Positions 27,247 to 36,121 of a stretch of DNA of 64,000 bases are shown here, piece by piece. The stretch covers positions 36,508-100,507 of the forward strand of contig JAMCWR010000003.1 in assembly GCA_023480665.1 (NCBI GenBank), in the 5' to 3' direction. Within the stretch, counting starts at the first letter, position 1; every line of letters begins with the position of its first letter. The notes beneath the pieces are model-generated. The model was not told where the DNA came from. It saw nothing but the letters and a program-made list of their open reading frames with translations, and did not search any database. The stretch is from Gammaproteobacteria bacterium. Lineage in GTDB: Bacteria > Pseudomonadota > Gammaproteobacteria > UBA9339. The translations under genes and the position numbers were made by a program.

Positions 27247-28926
27247 GGATTTTGCCACAGGTAATACTCGCCAACCATGCTCTAAATCGAGTAACAATTC
27301 TTGATCATGGAATTTTAATAAGCTAGAACGATGACCAACACTAACGTAAGAAATATTACTTTGTTGCAACTTGCTATAAACAATTACCTCATTATCTTCG
27401 TCGAGCGCACTAGTAGATTCATCAAGAATGGCATATTTTGGATTATTTAAAAACAGGCGCACGAACATTATGCGTTGTTGTTCACCAAGTGATAATACAT
27501 CTGCCCACTTTAAAACTGTATCAAAGCCACCAACACGTTTTGGCAGATCAGTTAAATTAACTTCATGCAATATATTATATAGCTCTTCTTTGCTAATATC
27601 TGAAGCTAGATTTGGATAAATCAGCTGCTCGCGTAAAGAGCCGAGTAACATATAGGGCCGTTGGGGAAGAAACATCACACCTTGCATGTCTGGAGTGATA
27701 ATTTCGCCTTTCCCTGCGCACCATAAACCAGCAACAGCACGCAGCAAAGAGCTTTTACCACAGCCACTCGGCCCCCTAATAATTAATTTGACACCTGGTT
27801 TAATTGCTAAATCTAAATTTTTAACTAAAGTTTTTTTAAGATCGGGGGTTTCAACAGTGACATTCTTAAAACTAAATTCACCATCTTGGTTATAGCTTAT
27901 TAAAGGGGTAGTTTCTGCTGGTTTGGCTTCAAGACCTGTAACAAATTTCGCTAAACGTTGAATCTTAGCGGCATAAGTACTTATATCAGGAAATTGCTCG
28001 ATGATAATCGATAAATCAATCAAAATAACGCTAAATACTTCGATCGCTTGCACTAGCAAGCCAATTGGCGCCTGACCTGATAAAATTCGAGGTGCGAGAA
28101 TAATATACGGGAAAATCACGCCAAATAAAAGATAGGCTTTTGAAGCAAACATAATGTTACGTTTAATTTTAATTAGGCGAAAAAAGTTTTCAATTAAAAT
28201 ATGGAAGCTGCGTCTTAATAATGACCCCTCGTGGTTTTCGCCCTTATAAAATGCAATCGATTCAATATTATCACGCACATGTACTAAATTATAACGATAA
28301 TCAGCTTGATAACGAATATTTAAAAAGTTAACTTTAACTAAAAAGCGCATAATCATCACTATCACAAAGTTTCCTACAGTCGCATAAAAAATTACACTCA
28401 AGACTAGCCACGGCGAGATTGACCACAATACTCCGCTAAAAGTGATTAAAGTAAAAACACTTGTACCAATTCTCGCAAATAGTTGTACCGAAGATTGGGT
28501 AAAATCATTTAAGTCCTCAGCGAGACGTTGATCGGGGTTGTCAACATCAGAATAGAGCCCCATATTATAATATGCCTTGTTTTGAAAGTAGCGTATTAAT
28601 AAATTCATATTAAACCAACGTCGCCAACATACGCCGAGCTTATCTATAAAATAATGTAACAAAGCCTCCAAGGGTATGGAAATTGAGAGCCCAACAACCC
28701 CCAGTAAAAGAAATTGATAAAAAAGTTTGCCATTGTGCGCGGCTAATGCATTGATCATCCACTTAGGGATGAAGGTTTTAAAGGCGTTAATTATAGAGAA
28801 TGTGATCAAAAAGAGTATTACGACCGACAATAACCTCCATGCCTCAGATTTTTTTTCACCGTTCCAATAAGGTTTTAATATAGACCAAAGTTGTTTTAAG
28901 GTGGTGAAGCGCTCTTTGTCAAACAT
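27241..28926 (-). CDS. SbmA/BacA-like ABC transporter with fused ATPase (YddA type)
   Basis: 561 residues. The membrane domain has the SbmA/BacA signature around residue 115 (YYNMGLYSDVDNPDQR followed by the AEDLNDFT motif). The ATPase has Walker A GPSGCGKSS near residue 385, LSLGEQQRIMFVRL as signature and a YAILDESTSALD Walker B. The family imports modified peptides or moves very-long-chain fatty acids/peroxisomal-type substrates; BacA-like proteins matter in chronic host infection. It overlaps the upstream kinase gene by eight bases, so the two are co-translated. Confidence 0.85.
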   Translation of the reverse strand: MFDKERFTTLKQLWSILKPYWNGEKKSEAWRLLSVVILFLITFSIINAFKTFIPKWMINALAAHNGKLFYQFLLLGVVGLSISIPLEALLHYFIDKLGVCWRRWFNMNLLIRYFQNKAYYNMGLYSDVDNPDQRLAEDLNDFTQSSVQLFARIGTSVFTLITFSGVLWSISPWLVLSVIFYATVGNFVIVMIMRFLVKVNFLNIRYQADYRYNLVHVRDNIESIAFYKGENHEGSLLRRSFHILIENFFRLIKIKRNIMFASKAYLLFGVIFPYIILAPRILSGQAPIGLLVQAIEVFSVILIDLSIIIEQFPDISTYAAKIQRLAKFVTGLEAKPAETTPLISYNQDGEFSFKNVTVETPDLKKTLVKNLDLAIKPGVKLIIRGPSGCGKSSLLRAVAGLWCAGKGEIITPDMQGVMFLPQRPYMLLGSLREQLIYPNLASDISKEELYNILHEVNLTDLPKRVGGFDTVLKWADVLSLGEQQRIMFVRLFLNNPKYAILDESTSALDEDNEVIVYSKLQQSNISYVSVGHRSSLLKFHDQELLLDLEHGWRVLPVAKSL

Positions 28927-29932
28927 TATGACTTAGCCCCTCGATGGCAGAAAGGAATGTATCAGTTTTGGTAAATTGTGATAAAAAACGTAACATGGTT
29001 GCAGAAACCAATAAAAAATCACTGGGGTTACTTAAATTTATTTTGTTGGTAAACATACCTACCATTAGGTAATAAGGTTCGGGTAAATTTTGTTGCTTAA
29101 TGATATCAACTAACAAATTTTCGCTATCTTGAGAAATCTTTTTTGCTTGTTCCACACCCCAGGCGATAAATTTAAACAAACGTAGGCAATAATAACAAAG
29201 TAATTTTTGTCGCATCTTATTGTCGATGTGATCAAAATAATAGTCTAATAAATTATCGTGCAAAGAGAGAGGGAAAAAAATGGCATGCCAAGAAATATCA
29301 GCAAATGGATCGCCAATGCCCGCATCAGACCAATCAATAAAATTAACCCTATTTTTGCCAATTAAGATGTTATTGGGATTTAGATCGCCATGTATAAATA
29401 CAGGGGTAAAGTTTTTTTCTGCACAACGAAGGAGGCTGTTTAATGGTGCAATGAGTCCAAAGGCTTCGAGCTGTTGTTGTAGTATAGCTGCATCAGCTCT
29501 TTTTAAAGTATCTTCGATAAGAACAGTTAAGGTAGGGGCTTTGGGCAATTCTAGCGGAGCTGCTTGATGCAGCTTCTTAATATTAGCAATAATCAAATTG
29601 CGATTCGGTTCATTTACCATATCATAATAATTTGCAATTCGACCCTGAATAAACTCAGTTATTATAATGCCTTGTTGCGGGTTTTGATAATAGACCTTAG
29701 CTCCAACACCAAGCCTACCAGCATATTCTGTAACGCAACATTCTTTTTCATTATTCACCAATAATTGCTTAGTTGGAAAAAAGCGTACAAAATAAGTTTT
29801 CCCGCCATCTTCTATGCGATAATTTCTAGCAAAGGAAAACCCTCCGCCTAGCAATGTAGCGGCATCTTCTTTAATGGATTTTTTGAAATAGCAACTCTCA
29901 AGTTGTTTAAGGTCTTCTTTTAGGCCTTGCAT
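28919..29932 (-). CDS. APH/choline-kinase-like small-molecule phosphotransferase
   Basis: 337 residues from ATG at 29932, which has AAAGG eight bases upstream. The N-lobe starts LGGGFSFARNYRI, the catalytic loop is FIHGDLNPNNILI near residue 195, and the metal-binding motif is FIDWSDAGIGDPFAD near residue 215. This is the aminoglycoside phosphotransferase/choline kinase fold. The substrate could be choline, ethanolamine, thiamine or an antibiotic. It overlaps the SbmA/BacA-like gene, so a transported substrate phosphorylated after entry is conceivable. Confidence 0.82.
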   Translation of the reverse strand: MQGLKEDLKQLESCYFKKSIKEDAATLLGGGFSFARNYRIEDGGKTYFVRFFPTKQLLVNNEKECCVTEYAGRLGVGAKVYYQNPQQGIIITEFIQGRIANYYDMVNEPNRNLIIANIKKLHQAAPLELPKAPTLTVLIEDTLKRADAAILQQQLEAFGLIAPLNSLLRCAEKNFTPVFIHGDLNPNNILIGKNRVNFIDWSDAGIGDPFADISWHAIFFPLSLHDNLLDYYFDHIDNKMRQKLLCYYCLRLFKFIAWGVEQAKKISQDSENLLVDIIKQQNLPEPYYLMVGMFTNKINLSNPSDFLLVSATMLRFLSQFTKTDTFLSAIEGLSHNV

Positions 29933-29987
29933 TATAATTACCTTTAAGCTTTTCGTTATAGTATCAATATGTTTTTGCAATGTCACT

Positions 29988-30296
29988 ATTTATACCGTTC
30001 CTCATTTAAGTATAAAAAATTGCAAACCGTGTATGCGTCAAGCTTCATTGGCGCTAGTAAATGATAGATAACACTAACTACAGTTTTGCTGGGCAATTTT
30101 AATCCAAGTTGGTCAATGAAAATTGGTTATCGTTTCCTTTATGCTGGGAAATTTAAAACTCAAGATTATGTTACTGATGATCCTGATGGCCAGCATACAG
30201 GCATTCCGGGTTCTGGGAATTCTGCAAACCCCTGGAGCGGGACACTACAAACTAACGAAGCTTATGCGAGTTTATCTTATACTTGGTAATCTTTTA
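29988..30296 (+). pseudogene. decayed partial copy of the outer-membrane barrel gene
   Basis: The sequence matches the 3' half of the barrel gene at 24885-25404 but lacks two internal pieces. After TATGCGTCAAGC it jumps to the segment around 25145. A second gap of about 25 bases precedes the near-identical last 200 bp. The frame is broken by a stop (TAA at about 30058). No start or signal peptide remains, so it cannot make a barrel. It is the outer copy of a duplication flanking 25405-29987. Confidence 0.85.
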
Positions 30297-30318
30297 TTAC
30301 AGAAAATAAAAATGTAAG

Positions 30319-31170
30319 CTATTTTAGTCCATCAATCCATGCCTCAACTACCTGATCGAAAAGCTGCTGCTCTTCAAGCATCGGGTAATGGGCGCTGCGA
30401 TCAAATAAATATATCCGTAATTTTTTTATGGCCTTGGCAAAATCCCAACTATTATATGGTACCGCATAGTCGTACCTGCCTAAAGCTAACAATGTCGGAA
30501 CATTGAGTTTTTGATATTCAGTTCGGTTATCATATTTAGCAAAGACAGAATCGCTATTAAAATAATGATTAATCATCGCGCCATTAACGTTTATCTCATC
30601 CCACATACTTGTGCAATCATAGTTTGGATCAAACCAAAATATTGGCGATTTAGCAGCATATTCTATCGCATAAATTTTGTTGCTTGATAAATTCTCTTTT
30701 TGTTTTGCAAATTTTTCTAAATTTGCTTGTAGAATTGTCTTCCTTTCTGCAGAAGCGTCATGCTGAAAAAAAGCATCTCGCACCGCCGCATACTCTTTGG
30801 TCCAACAAGGAGGTGTGCCAATGACAATATTAAGTAAATTATGTTGAGGATAATTTAATGCATATTCAAGTGAAATAAACCCCAAAGCAGAATGATTTAA
30901 AGTCGCGATTTTTTCATAACCAAGTTGCTGTCTCACTACGTCGATATCGGCAATTATATCTTTGCGTGTTAACTTGGTCACGTCAAAATCACTGTGCTCA
31001 TTTTCCCAATAAAGCGGGACATAAATAAATTGTATTTTCTCTATCAGTTTCGAAGTAGCAAGCTTAGTATAAAGCGGCGATATCCCAGTAACAATACACG
31101 GAACTCCGCTACCAATTATTTTATAAGACCACTCTTTTCCCCGAAGCTTAATTTTATCTAGAGTCTGCAT
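30319..31170 (-). CDS. alpha/beta-hydrolase fold protein
   Basis: 283 residues. The nucleophile elbow is LNHSALGFISLEYA near residue 95, a variant of the GHSxGG motif. The C-terminal acid and histidine are supplied by LGRYDYAVP and SAHYPMLE. The oxyanion region is GVPCIVTG near residue 25. It has no signal peptide, so it is cytoplasmic. The reaction cannot be specified; esterases, haloalkane dehalogenases and peptidases share this fold. It lies downstream of the SnoaL-like and cyclodipeptide-synthase genes on the same strand, separated by 279 bases. Confidence 0.8.
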   Translation of the reverse strand: MQTLDKIKLRGKEWSYKIIGSGVPCIVTGISPLYTKLATSKLIEKIQFIYVPLYWENEHSDFDVTKLTRKDIIADIDVVRQQLGYEKIATLNHSALGFISLEYALNYPQHNLLNIVIGTPPCWTKEYAAVRDAFFQHDASAERKTILQANLEKFAKQKENLSSNKIYAIEYAAKSPIFWFDPNYDCTSMWDEINVNGAMINHYFNSDSVFAKYDNRTEYQKLNVPTLLALGRYDYAVPYNSWDFAKAIKKLRIYLFDRSAHYPMLEEQQLFDQVVEAWIDGLK

Positions 31171-31449
31171 TTTATCCTCAATTTAGTTAATCTTTTTGTT
31201 GCCCAAAATTTGTGTCTACAAGCAACAATTATTTAAAATACAACATAAAAGCATCCAACCCTCAACACCTCAACTAGTATCCAGAAGCTGAAACAATTGA
31301 TGTTTCATATAACAGCGGTTTAATAGCAAAAACCAGCCTGTGATCGGAAGTTTTTGCCATATACCTTGGTATATACTTTTACTAAAAAATATTCTAATAA
31401 ATTTAGCCAGATTAGTCATGCCTTTTGCTGCATTGCTACCCTATGGTCG

Positions 31450-31848
31450 TTAAACCATCTCATGCCCGCTGGCTGATTGCGACGGAATCTGTTGCACCAC
31501 ATCCCAGTGCTCCACAATCACCCCGTTTTCTACACGAAAAATATCAACCATAGCTGTGCCAAGGTCATTTAGATCGTCAGGATTATTTTGGGCTTTAATG
31601 TGTAACACCACTAGATCTCCATCGGCAATAACACGCTGAATTTGACTTTTGCGTTTCGGAAACTGTTGCAAAAAAGCACCCAGCCCTGTAATAAAACCCT
31701 TTCTTCCGTCTGGAATAAATGGATTATGTTGAATATAGTTTTCAGCAAGAAAATTAGCAGCCTCGGCAACCTTCCTCTCATTACAAGCTAAATTATAAAA
31801 CTTAAGAACAAGGTCTTTATTTGAACAACAACTATTTTGTTTTTGCAT
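31450..31848 (-). CDS. SnoaL-like (NTF2-fold) protein
   Basis: 132 residues from ATG at 31848, directly behind AGGAGA; a longer frame to 31893 lacks a ribosome site. KDLVLKFYNLACNE, ENYIQHNPFIPDG and ENGVIVEHWDVVQ are hallmark segments of SnoaL-like polyketide cyclase/ester hydrolase relatives. Many members are of unknown function. It follows the probable cyclodipeptide synthase by 102 bases on the same strand and could act on its product, but that is conjecture. Confidence 0.82.
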   Translation of the reverse strand: MQKQNSCCSNKDLVLKFYNLACNERKVAEAANFLAENYIQHNPFIPDGRKGFITGLGAFLQQFPKRKSQIQRVIADGDLVVLHIKAQNNPDDLNDLGTAMVDIFRVENGVIVEHWDVVQQIPSQSASGHEMV

Positions 31849-31950
31849 AAAATTATCTCCTGTGTATGTATTATCGTATGGTATTATATACATATTTTTA
31901 TCTGTGTCAAGATACAGAGATAAGTCAAGATTTAGAGATGCTAAAAATAA

Positions 31951-32718
31951 TCACGGAGTGTTTGTAGGCTCTTTAAGAGTTCCCAACGTTACATTTACAC
32001 GTACCAATCTATTAGGTTCATCCAAAAAGCTGCTATTTATAAATTCTGCTGACGATGTGCGCTTACCGGGATAAAATTCAAATCTATAGCCATTCTTAGA
32101 TGTTATTAATAAATATATGCACTGCTCTAAAAGATCTAATTCAGCATTTTTAATATACAATGATTTATTTGGAAACTCTTTCGCCCTATCTGCATTATAA
32201 GTTTTGTTAGCATCATCTCTAACTCTTAATTTAAATTCAGCGTTTGATTTATACAAATCAAAAATTAGTTTTTTAAATCTTGTGTAATCATCGTCATTTT
32301 CAATAAAATCTTTCCAATAAATCACATTGCAACCAATCAAAGCATCTTTGAAAATTGCAATTAAATTATTAGCTTTTTGATAGCCTTCCTTGAATGCTTC
32401 TTCAATATTACTTTTAATACTTAAAACATGCATATGAGCTTTTTCGCATAACAGAACCATAACTTTCTCCAAAACTTGTGATTTGACAAGTTTAAGGAGC
32501 GCAGAAATCTTAAGCACGCCCGCATTACTCTCATAGATAGAGGAATTAATGCTAAAAGGAAAAATAACTTTTTGATTGGTATTTATCCAAAAAGCCGGCC
32601 TGGTTTTAATTGTTAACTTTTTCGTAACTATTTCACCAGTAGCTTGTATACAATTTATAGGTATATAATGGCGAGAATTACGCTTAATTAGATTATTCAC
32701 AAATCCATCTCCTTTCAT
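31951..32718 (-). CDS. probable cyclodipeptide synthase, XYP subfamily
   Basis: 255 residues from ATG 32718; a GTG at 32700 has the better ribosome site (AGGAG) and may be the true start. I recognise it by spacing. VIFPFSINSSIYES (Ser56) aligns with GISAGNSYF of AlbC (Ser37). CEKAHMHVL matches the DTHIDEML region. WKDFIENDDDYTRF...AEF matches the helix region before the catalytic Glu. Glu198 and Tyr216-Pro217 sit at the spacing of AlbC Glu182 and Tyr202. A non-Asn at position 40 together with Tyr-Pro defines the XYP subfamily. AlbC Tyr178 corresponds to Leu194. These enzymes use two aminoacyl-tRNAs to form a cyclic dipeptide. The product cannot be predicted. Confidence 0.7.
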   Translation of the reverse strand: MKGDGFVNNLIKRNSRHYIPINCIQATGEIVTKKLTIKTRPAFWINTNQKVIFPFSINSSIYESNAGVLKISALLKLVKSQVLEKVMVLLCEKAHMHVLSIKSNIEEAFKEGYQKANNLIAIFKDALIGCNVIYWKDFIENDDDYTRFKKLIFDLYKSNAEFKLRVRDDANKTYNADRAKEFPNKSLYIKNAELDLLEQCIYLLITSKNGYRFEFYPGKRTSSAEFINSSFLDEPNRLVRVNVTLGTLKEPTNTP

Positions 32719-32963
32719 AATTGTTATTATTACCTAATACCAGGCTTATGGGAATCCCGAAAAAAGAGTGTGAAGAAAAAATCTAACAACCGACAACTAA
32801 TGCACTCCGCATCTTTTCAAAAATATCTTCAAAATAACAACAAATTTGTTTTTGCTTAAAAAATAATTAAATAAATCTTTTCACACTAAAACAACAGCGA
32901 AGCCATTTTAACCGATTTAATAACATATATTCTCATTAGAAAAAATAGGCTATACTATTATGT

Positions 32964-34559
32964 ATGGGCAAATTTATAAAAACTTTATTTGTAGCTGGAA
33001 TTATGGTCGCCGTGCAATTATGTTGTAATTCTAGCTATGCCTTAAATTTTCATCCTTTCACGCCCCATGGTTTATTCGGGGCATTACCATCTGGATCAAT
33101 TAATGGTTTCTTCCCTGAGCCAATAATTGATCTTCGCAATCTCGGTTGGACTGATGCATTTGACAAGATGCACGCAACCCTCCAAAAAGAATATGCCTTT
33201 ACAAACTATCGCAACATCAATTGGGAAGAGCTCAAGCAAACTATTAGACCTAAAATTCTGCAGGCTGAGCTTAATAATAACGAAATCGAATACTATACGG
33301 CACTACGTGAATATATTGTTGCATTGCATGAAACCCATACTGATCTAGTTTATGATTATTTAAACCCTGAGATCGCTAATTTTGTTTTTCAAGCTGTATA
33401 TCATAATATTGGGGGCAGCTATGGTTTAATCGTTAGTAAACTCGATAATGGAAAATTCATTGCAAGCTATGTTGCTGATGGTGGCGCTGCACAAAGAGCC
33501 GGAATTATTGCCGGTGCAGAAATAATTAATTGGAATAATCAACCAATACTTAGCGCCATAAATAATACTTCACTTACTTGGTCATCTGAATACGATCTAG
33601 ATGGTCTGCCATACCACATCTATCCAGTTTATGCACCATCTACCCAAGCTGGGATTCAATTTCAGCAATTACGTTTGTTGGTAAGAGCATCAATTAAAAC
33701 TCCCGTTAATATTGTTTTTCAAAACCCAGGGTCACAAACTCAAATTACCAAAACTTTAATAGCCCAAGATGATAACCAAGATACATTAAAACGAACGGCT
33801 TTATACCATGATCCAGATCTCGATTCTCATGATGACCCTAGCAAAGCAATCAAGTATCAAATATTGCCTGGAGATTATGGCTACATTCGCGTTCTTAGTG
33901 AAGTATACGAGAAAGACAAGGGTAATCGAGAAAAAATTGGATATCTGACATTTAAGAAAGCAATTGATTACCTTAATCAACATGGCATTACAAAAGTAAT
34001 TGTTGATATTAGAGGGAATAATGGAGGAGATCCGGAGTTAAGCTGTGATTTTTCTGGATTTTTTTCCCACCACAGCAGTTTTTGCACGAAACTTTCTGCT
34101 TATCAACGTGCTACTCAAAAATATGATTCATTAGATGGCCAATTAGGTCCTTATTATCATGGCCCACAAGATTCTTATTTCTCAGGCAAAGTTGCTGTTT
34201 TGACCGATATTGGAACTCTTTGTGCTGGAGAAATCCTTGCTGCAGGCTTTAAAGAACTATCCGCCTTATACCCTGGTAGGGTTAGGGTTTTTAGCATTGA
34301 TTCAAATACCACTGGGAGTATCAGCAGTCAATATATGATCGCTATGCCTGGAAATTTTGGGGTCGAATATTCTATTCTTCGAGCTTACGACGAAAACGGC
34401 AACATCCTAATTGAATCAAAGCCTGATTCCTCAGGAAAACTGGAAGGTGGTATTGCGCCAGATGAAAAAATCCCTTTAACAACAGAAAATGCACTCGATA
34501 TTTATTCTTATGCCAAAGACATTGTTTTAGAAAAAGCTGAGAGCTGGTTAAAAAATTAG
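32964..34559 (+). CDS. S41-family (C-terminal processing-like) peptidase, exported
   Basis: 531 residues with a signal peptide (about 1-26). Residues about 140-190 look like a PDZ domain (YGLIVSKLDNGKFIASYVADGGAAQRAGI). The peptidase core has YGYIRVLSE, VIVDIRGNNGG and AVLTDIGTLCAGEIL. At the position where S41 enzymes carry Ser before Ala-x-Glu, this protein has Cys420. Either a cysteine nucleophile or loss of activity follows. No Shine-Dalgarno sequence is visible; TATACT lies only nine bases before the start, which may mean a leaderless transcript. Confidence 0.82.
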   Translation: MGKFIKTLFVAGIMVAVQLCCNSSYALNFHPFTPHGLFGALPSGSINGFFPEPIIDLRNLGWTDAFDKMHATLQKEYAFTNYRNINWEELKQTIRPKILQAELNNNEIEYYTALREYIVALHETHTDLVYDYLNPEIANFVFQAVYHNIGGSYGLIVSKLDNGKFIASYVADGGAAQRAGIIAGAEIINWNNQPILSAINNTSLTWSSEYDLDGLPYHIYPVYAPSTQAGIQFQQLRLLVRASIKTPVNIVFQNPGSQTQITKTLIAQDDNQDTLKRTALYHDPDLDSHDDPSKAIKYQILPGDYGYIRVLSEVYEKDKGNREKIGYLTFKKAIDYLNQHGITKVIVDIRGNNGGDPELSCDFSGFFSHHSSFCTKLSAYQRATQKYDSLDGQLGPYYHGPQDSYFSGKVAVLTDIGTLCAGEILAAGFKELSALYPGRVRVFSIDSNTTGSISSQYMIAMPGNFGVEYSILRAYDENGNILIESKPDSSGKLEGGIAPDEKIPLTTENALDIYSYAKDIVLEKAESWLKN

Positions 34560-34859
34560 CTTCGAATTGCGGCTAATTTTCACATAAGAACTAGACCCAG
34601 CAGCAGTAGCCCAGTGTGAATGTAGATGTATTATGCGAAACACATAAGTTCCTGCACAGAATTGACCATCCAACCCCTGAGAATTCCTTGGCTATATATT
34701 TTTCATATTTTTTGTATTTGTGTTGTATTTAAAAATAAGCATATTATAATACATAAAAAAATATGGTTAATTTTATTTACAGAGAAAAATACGAACAGAT
34801 CAAAAATCATATTTAAAAAGCAAAATTAGATTTATTAAATTAATTTTTTGGAGAAACAA
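34560..34859. other. intergenic region, nothing recognised
   Basis: About 300 bases, very AT-rich in its second half. I see no terminator hairpin with a T-tract and no convincing small gene. The downstream DUF2148 gene has its ribosome site GGAG at 34850-34853. Confidence 0.5.
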
Positions 34860-35408
34860 ATGGCTATTATATTTGAAGAAAACTTGCGCACCGCTGGCAT
34901 TGAAAATGTAGCAGCAAAAATGATGCTGGCAGCGCGAACCGCGCCAAAAGGTCGCGGAACAGATAATCTCGTGATTGCTCTTGCAAAAAAAGATGATATA
35001 AAAAACATTGTCCATGAAATGCAACGACTTTCACAACTGTCGGCTGAACCAATAATGGCACAAACATTAGTTCGCGACGCTGCAAATGTTGCGCTCGCTG
35101 ATGCAGTGGTTCTGCTCGGCACAAAAATTGCACCACTTGGTTTGCCAGAGTGCGGAATATGCGGATTTGCCACCTGCCAGGAAAAAAATCAACATCCAAA
35201 TTTTCCATGTGCATTTAATACTGGCGACCTAGGTATCGCAATTGGGGCCGCAGCAAGCATCGCCATGGATCATCGTGTTGACAACCGAATTATGCGCTCA
35301 ATTGGCAAAGCAGTGTTGAGTTTACAACTGCTCGGAGCCGATGTAAAAATATGCTACGGCATACCACTTAGCGCCACCGGAAAAAATTTGTTTTTTGACA
35401 GAAAATAA
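34860..35408 (+). CDS. DUF2148 ferredoxin-like domain protein
   Basis: 182 residues from ATG at 34860; an in-frame TTG at 34848 overlaps the ribosome site. The N-terminal KMMLAARTAPKGRGTDNL is diagnostic of DUF2148. A cysteine cluster ECGICGFATCQEK near residue 100 with a later Cys (FPCAFN) could bind an iron-sulfur cluster. It ends with IPLSATGKNLFFDR, also typical. The function of the family is unknown; members occur in anaerobes and in a few host-associated bacteria. Confidence 0.85.
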   Translation: MAIIFEENLRTAGIENVAAKMMLAARTAPKGRGTDNLVIALAKKDDIKNIVHEMQRLSQLSAEPIMAQTLVRDAANVALADAVVLLGTKIAPLGLPECGICGFATCQEKNQHPNFPCAFNTGDLGIAIGAAASIAMDHRVDNRIMRSIGKAVLSLQLLGADVKICYGIPLSATGKNLFFDRK

Positions 35409-35462
35409 AAATGACTGGTCGCGTATTATCGCGGAGCCAGGTCCTGACGGATCCGCACACTT

Positions 35463-35538
35463 TGGTGCCGGCAAGAGGAATCGAACCTCCGACCTACTGA
35501 TTACGAATCAGTTGCTCTGCCAACTGAGCTATGCCGGC
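35463..35538 (-). tRNA. tRNA-Thr(CGU)
   Basis: Read on the minus strand, a 76-base cloverleaf runs from GCCGGCA to TGCCGGCACCA with the CCA end encoded. The D-arm is AGCTCAGTTGGCAGAGC, the anticodon stem-loop is CTGATTCGTAATCAG with anticodon CGT, and the T-arm is GGAGGTTCGATTCCTC. The anticodon reads ACG threonine codons. The 5' part of the gene with its upstream flank is repeated at 35665-35730. Confidence 0.95.
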
Positions 35539-35585
35539 TCTTGAAACATTTGCAGCTACGTTACATCTCGGCCTCACGCATCCAT
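35520..35585 (-). repeat. 66-bp direct repeat, copy 1 (tRNA 5' end and flank)
   Basis: Covers the first nineteen bases or so of tRNA-Thr plus its upstream flank. It is repeated with one mismatch at 35665-35730. Confidence 0.85.
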
Positions 35586-35664
35586 GCTAACTATTGTTTC
35601 CGGCCACACTTCCTGTGTGGCGTTCGCCGGCGCGAAACGGTGTTTCGCGAAAGCTCCGGCTCAC

Positions 35665-35730
35665 CCAACTGAGCTATGCCGGCTCTTGAAACATTTGCAG
35701 CTACGTTACATCTCGGCCTCACACATCCAT
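35665..35730 (-). repeat. 66-bp direct repeat, copy 2 (tRNA-Thr remnant)
   Basis: It begins with CCAACTGAGCTATGCCGGC, the 5' part of the tRNA, but the rest of the tRNA is missing. The 79 bases between the copies include a GC-rich stretch. It may be a relic of a tandem tRNA duplication or an element insertion. Confidence 0.8.
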
Positions 35731-35928
35731 ATCAATTGTTGGGTCCGCGCAAAAAGCAAAAGCGCGCTTGACCCAACCTACCCACTTCGCACATTCATAC
35801 CAGCTCAAAATATAACATGCGCAAAAAATCAAGGCTATGTTTTTGCGATAAAATGCACCACTTAAACACTGTTTTTTTGCTAACTCTATAACACATTGAT
35901 TAATAACGAAAAAAATTGCATATTTTGC

Positions 35929-35970
35929 AACTCTTTGATTTTAAACGTAAATTTTTTTACATGTTTTATA
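35929..35970. promoter_or_regulatory. conserved AT-rich motif before the lipase gene
   Basis: Near-identical to 15703-15752 (AACTCTTTGATTTTAAACG, then TTTTTTTACATGTTTT). It lies about 150 bases before the GDSL lipase start. Confidence 0.4.
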
Positions 35971-36121
35971 CGATATCTCATTGATTTATAATAAATTTTT
36001 TTTATTACAATATTTTTAATTTTTAATAAAATGCATTCTTAAGCGCCATAATTCTAACAAGCAACTTGCTAAAATGTAGTATACAATAGCCTTATCTTTT
36101 TCTTTATTCGAGAATAAAAAA

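Noticed and set aside
34835..35214. Two overlapping minus-strand frames opposite the DUF2148 gene
   Set aside because: Shadows of the plus-strand gene, with no plausible start or motif.
35584..35865. 93-codon frame across the tRNA repeat region
   Set aside because: It translates tRNA-derived and GC-rich flank sequence, so it is not a gene.
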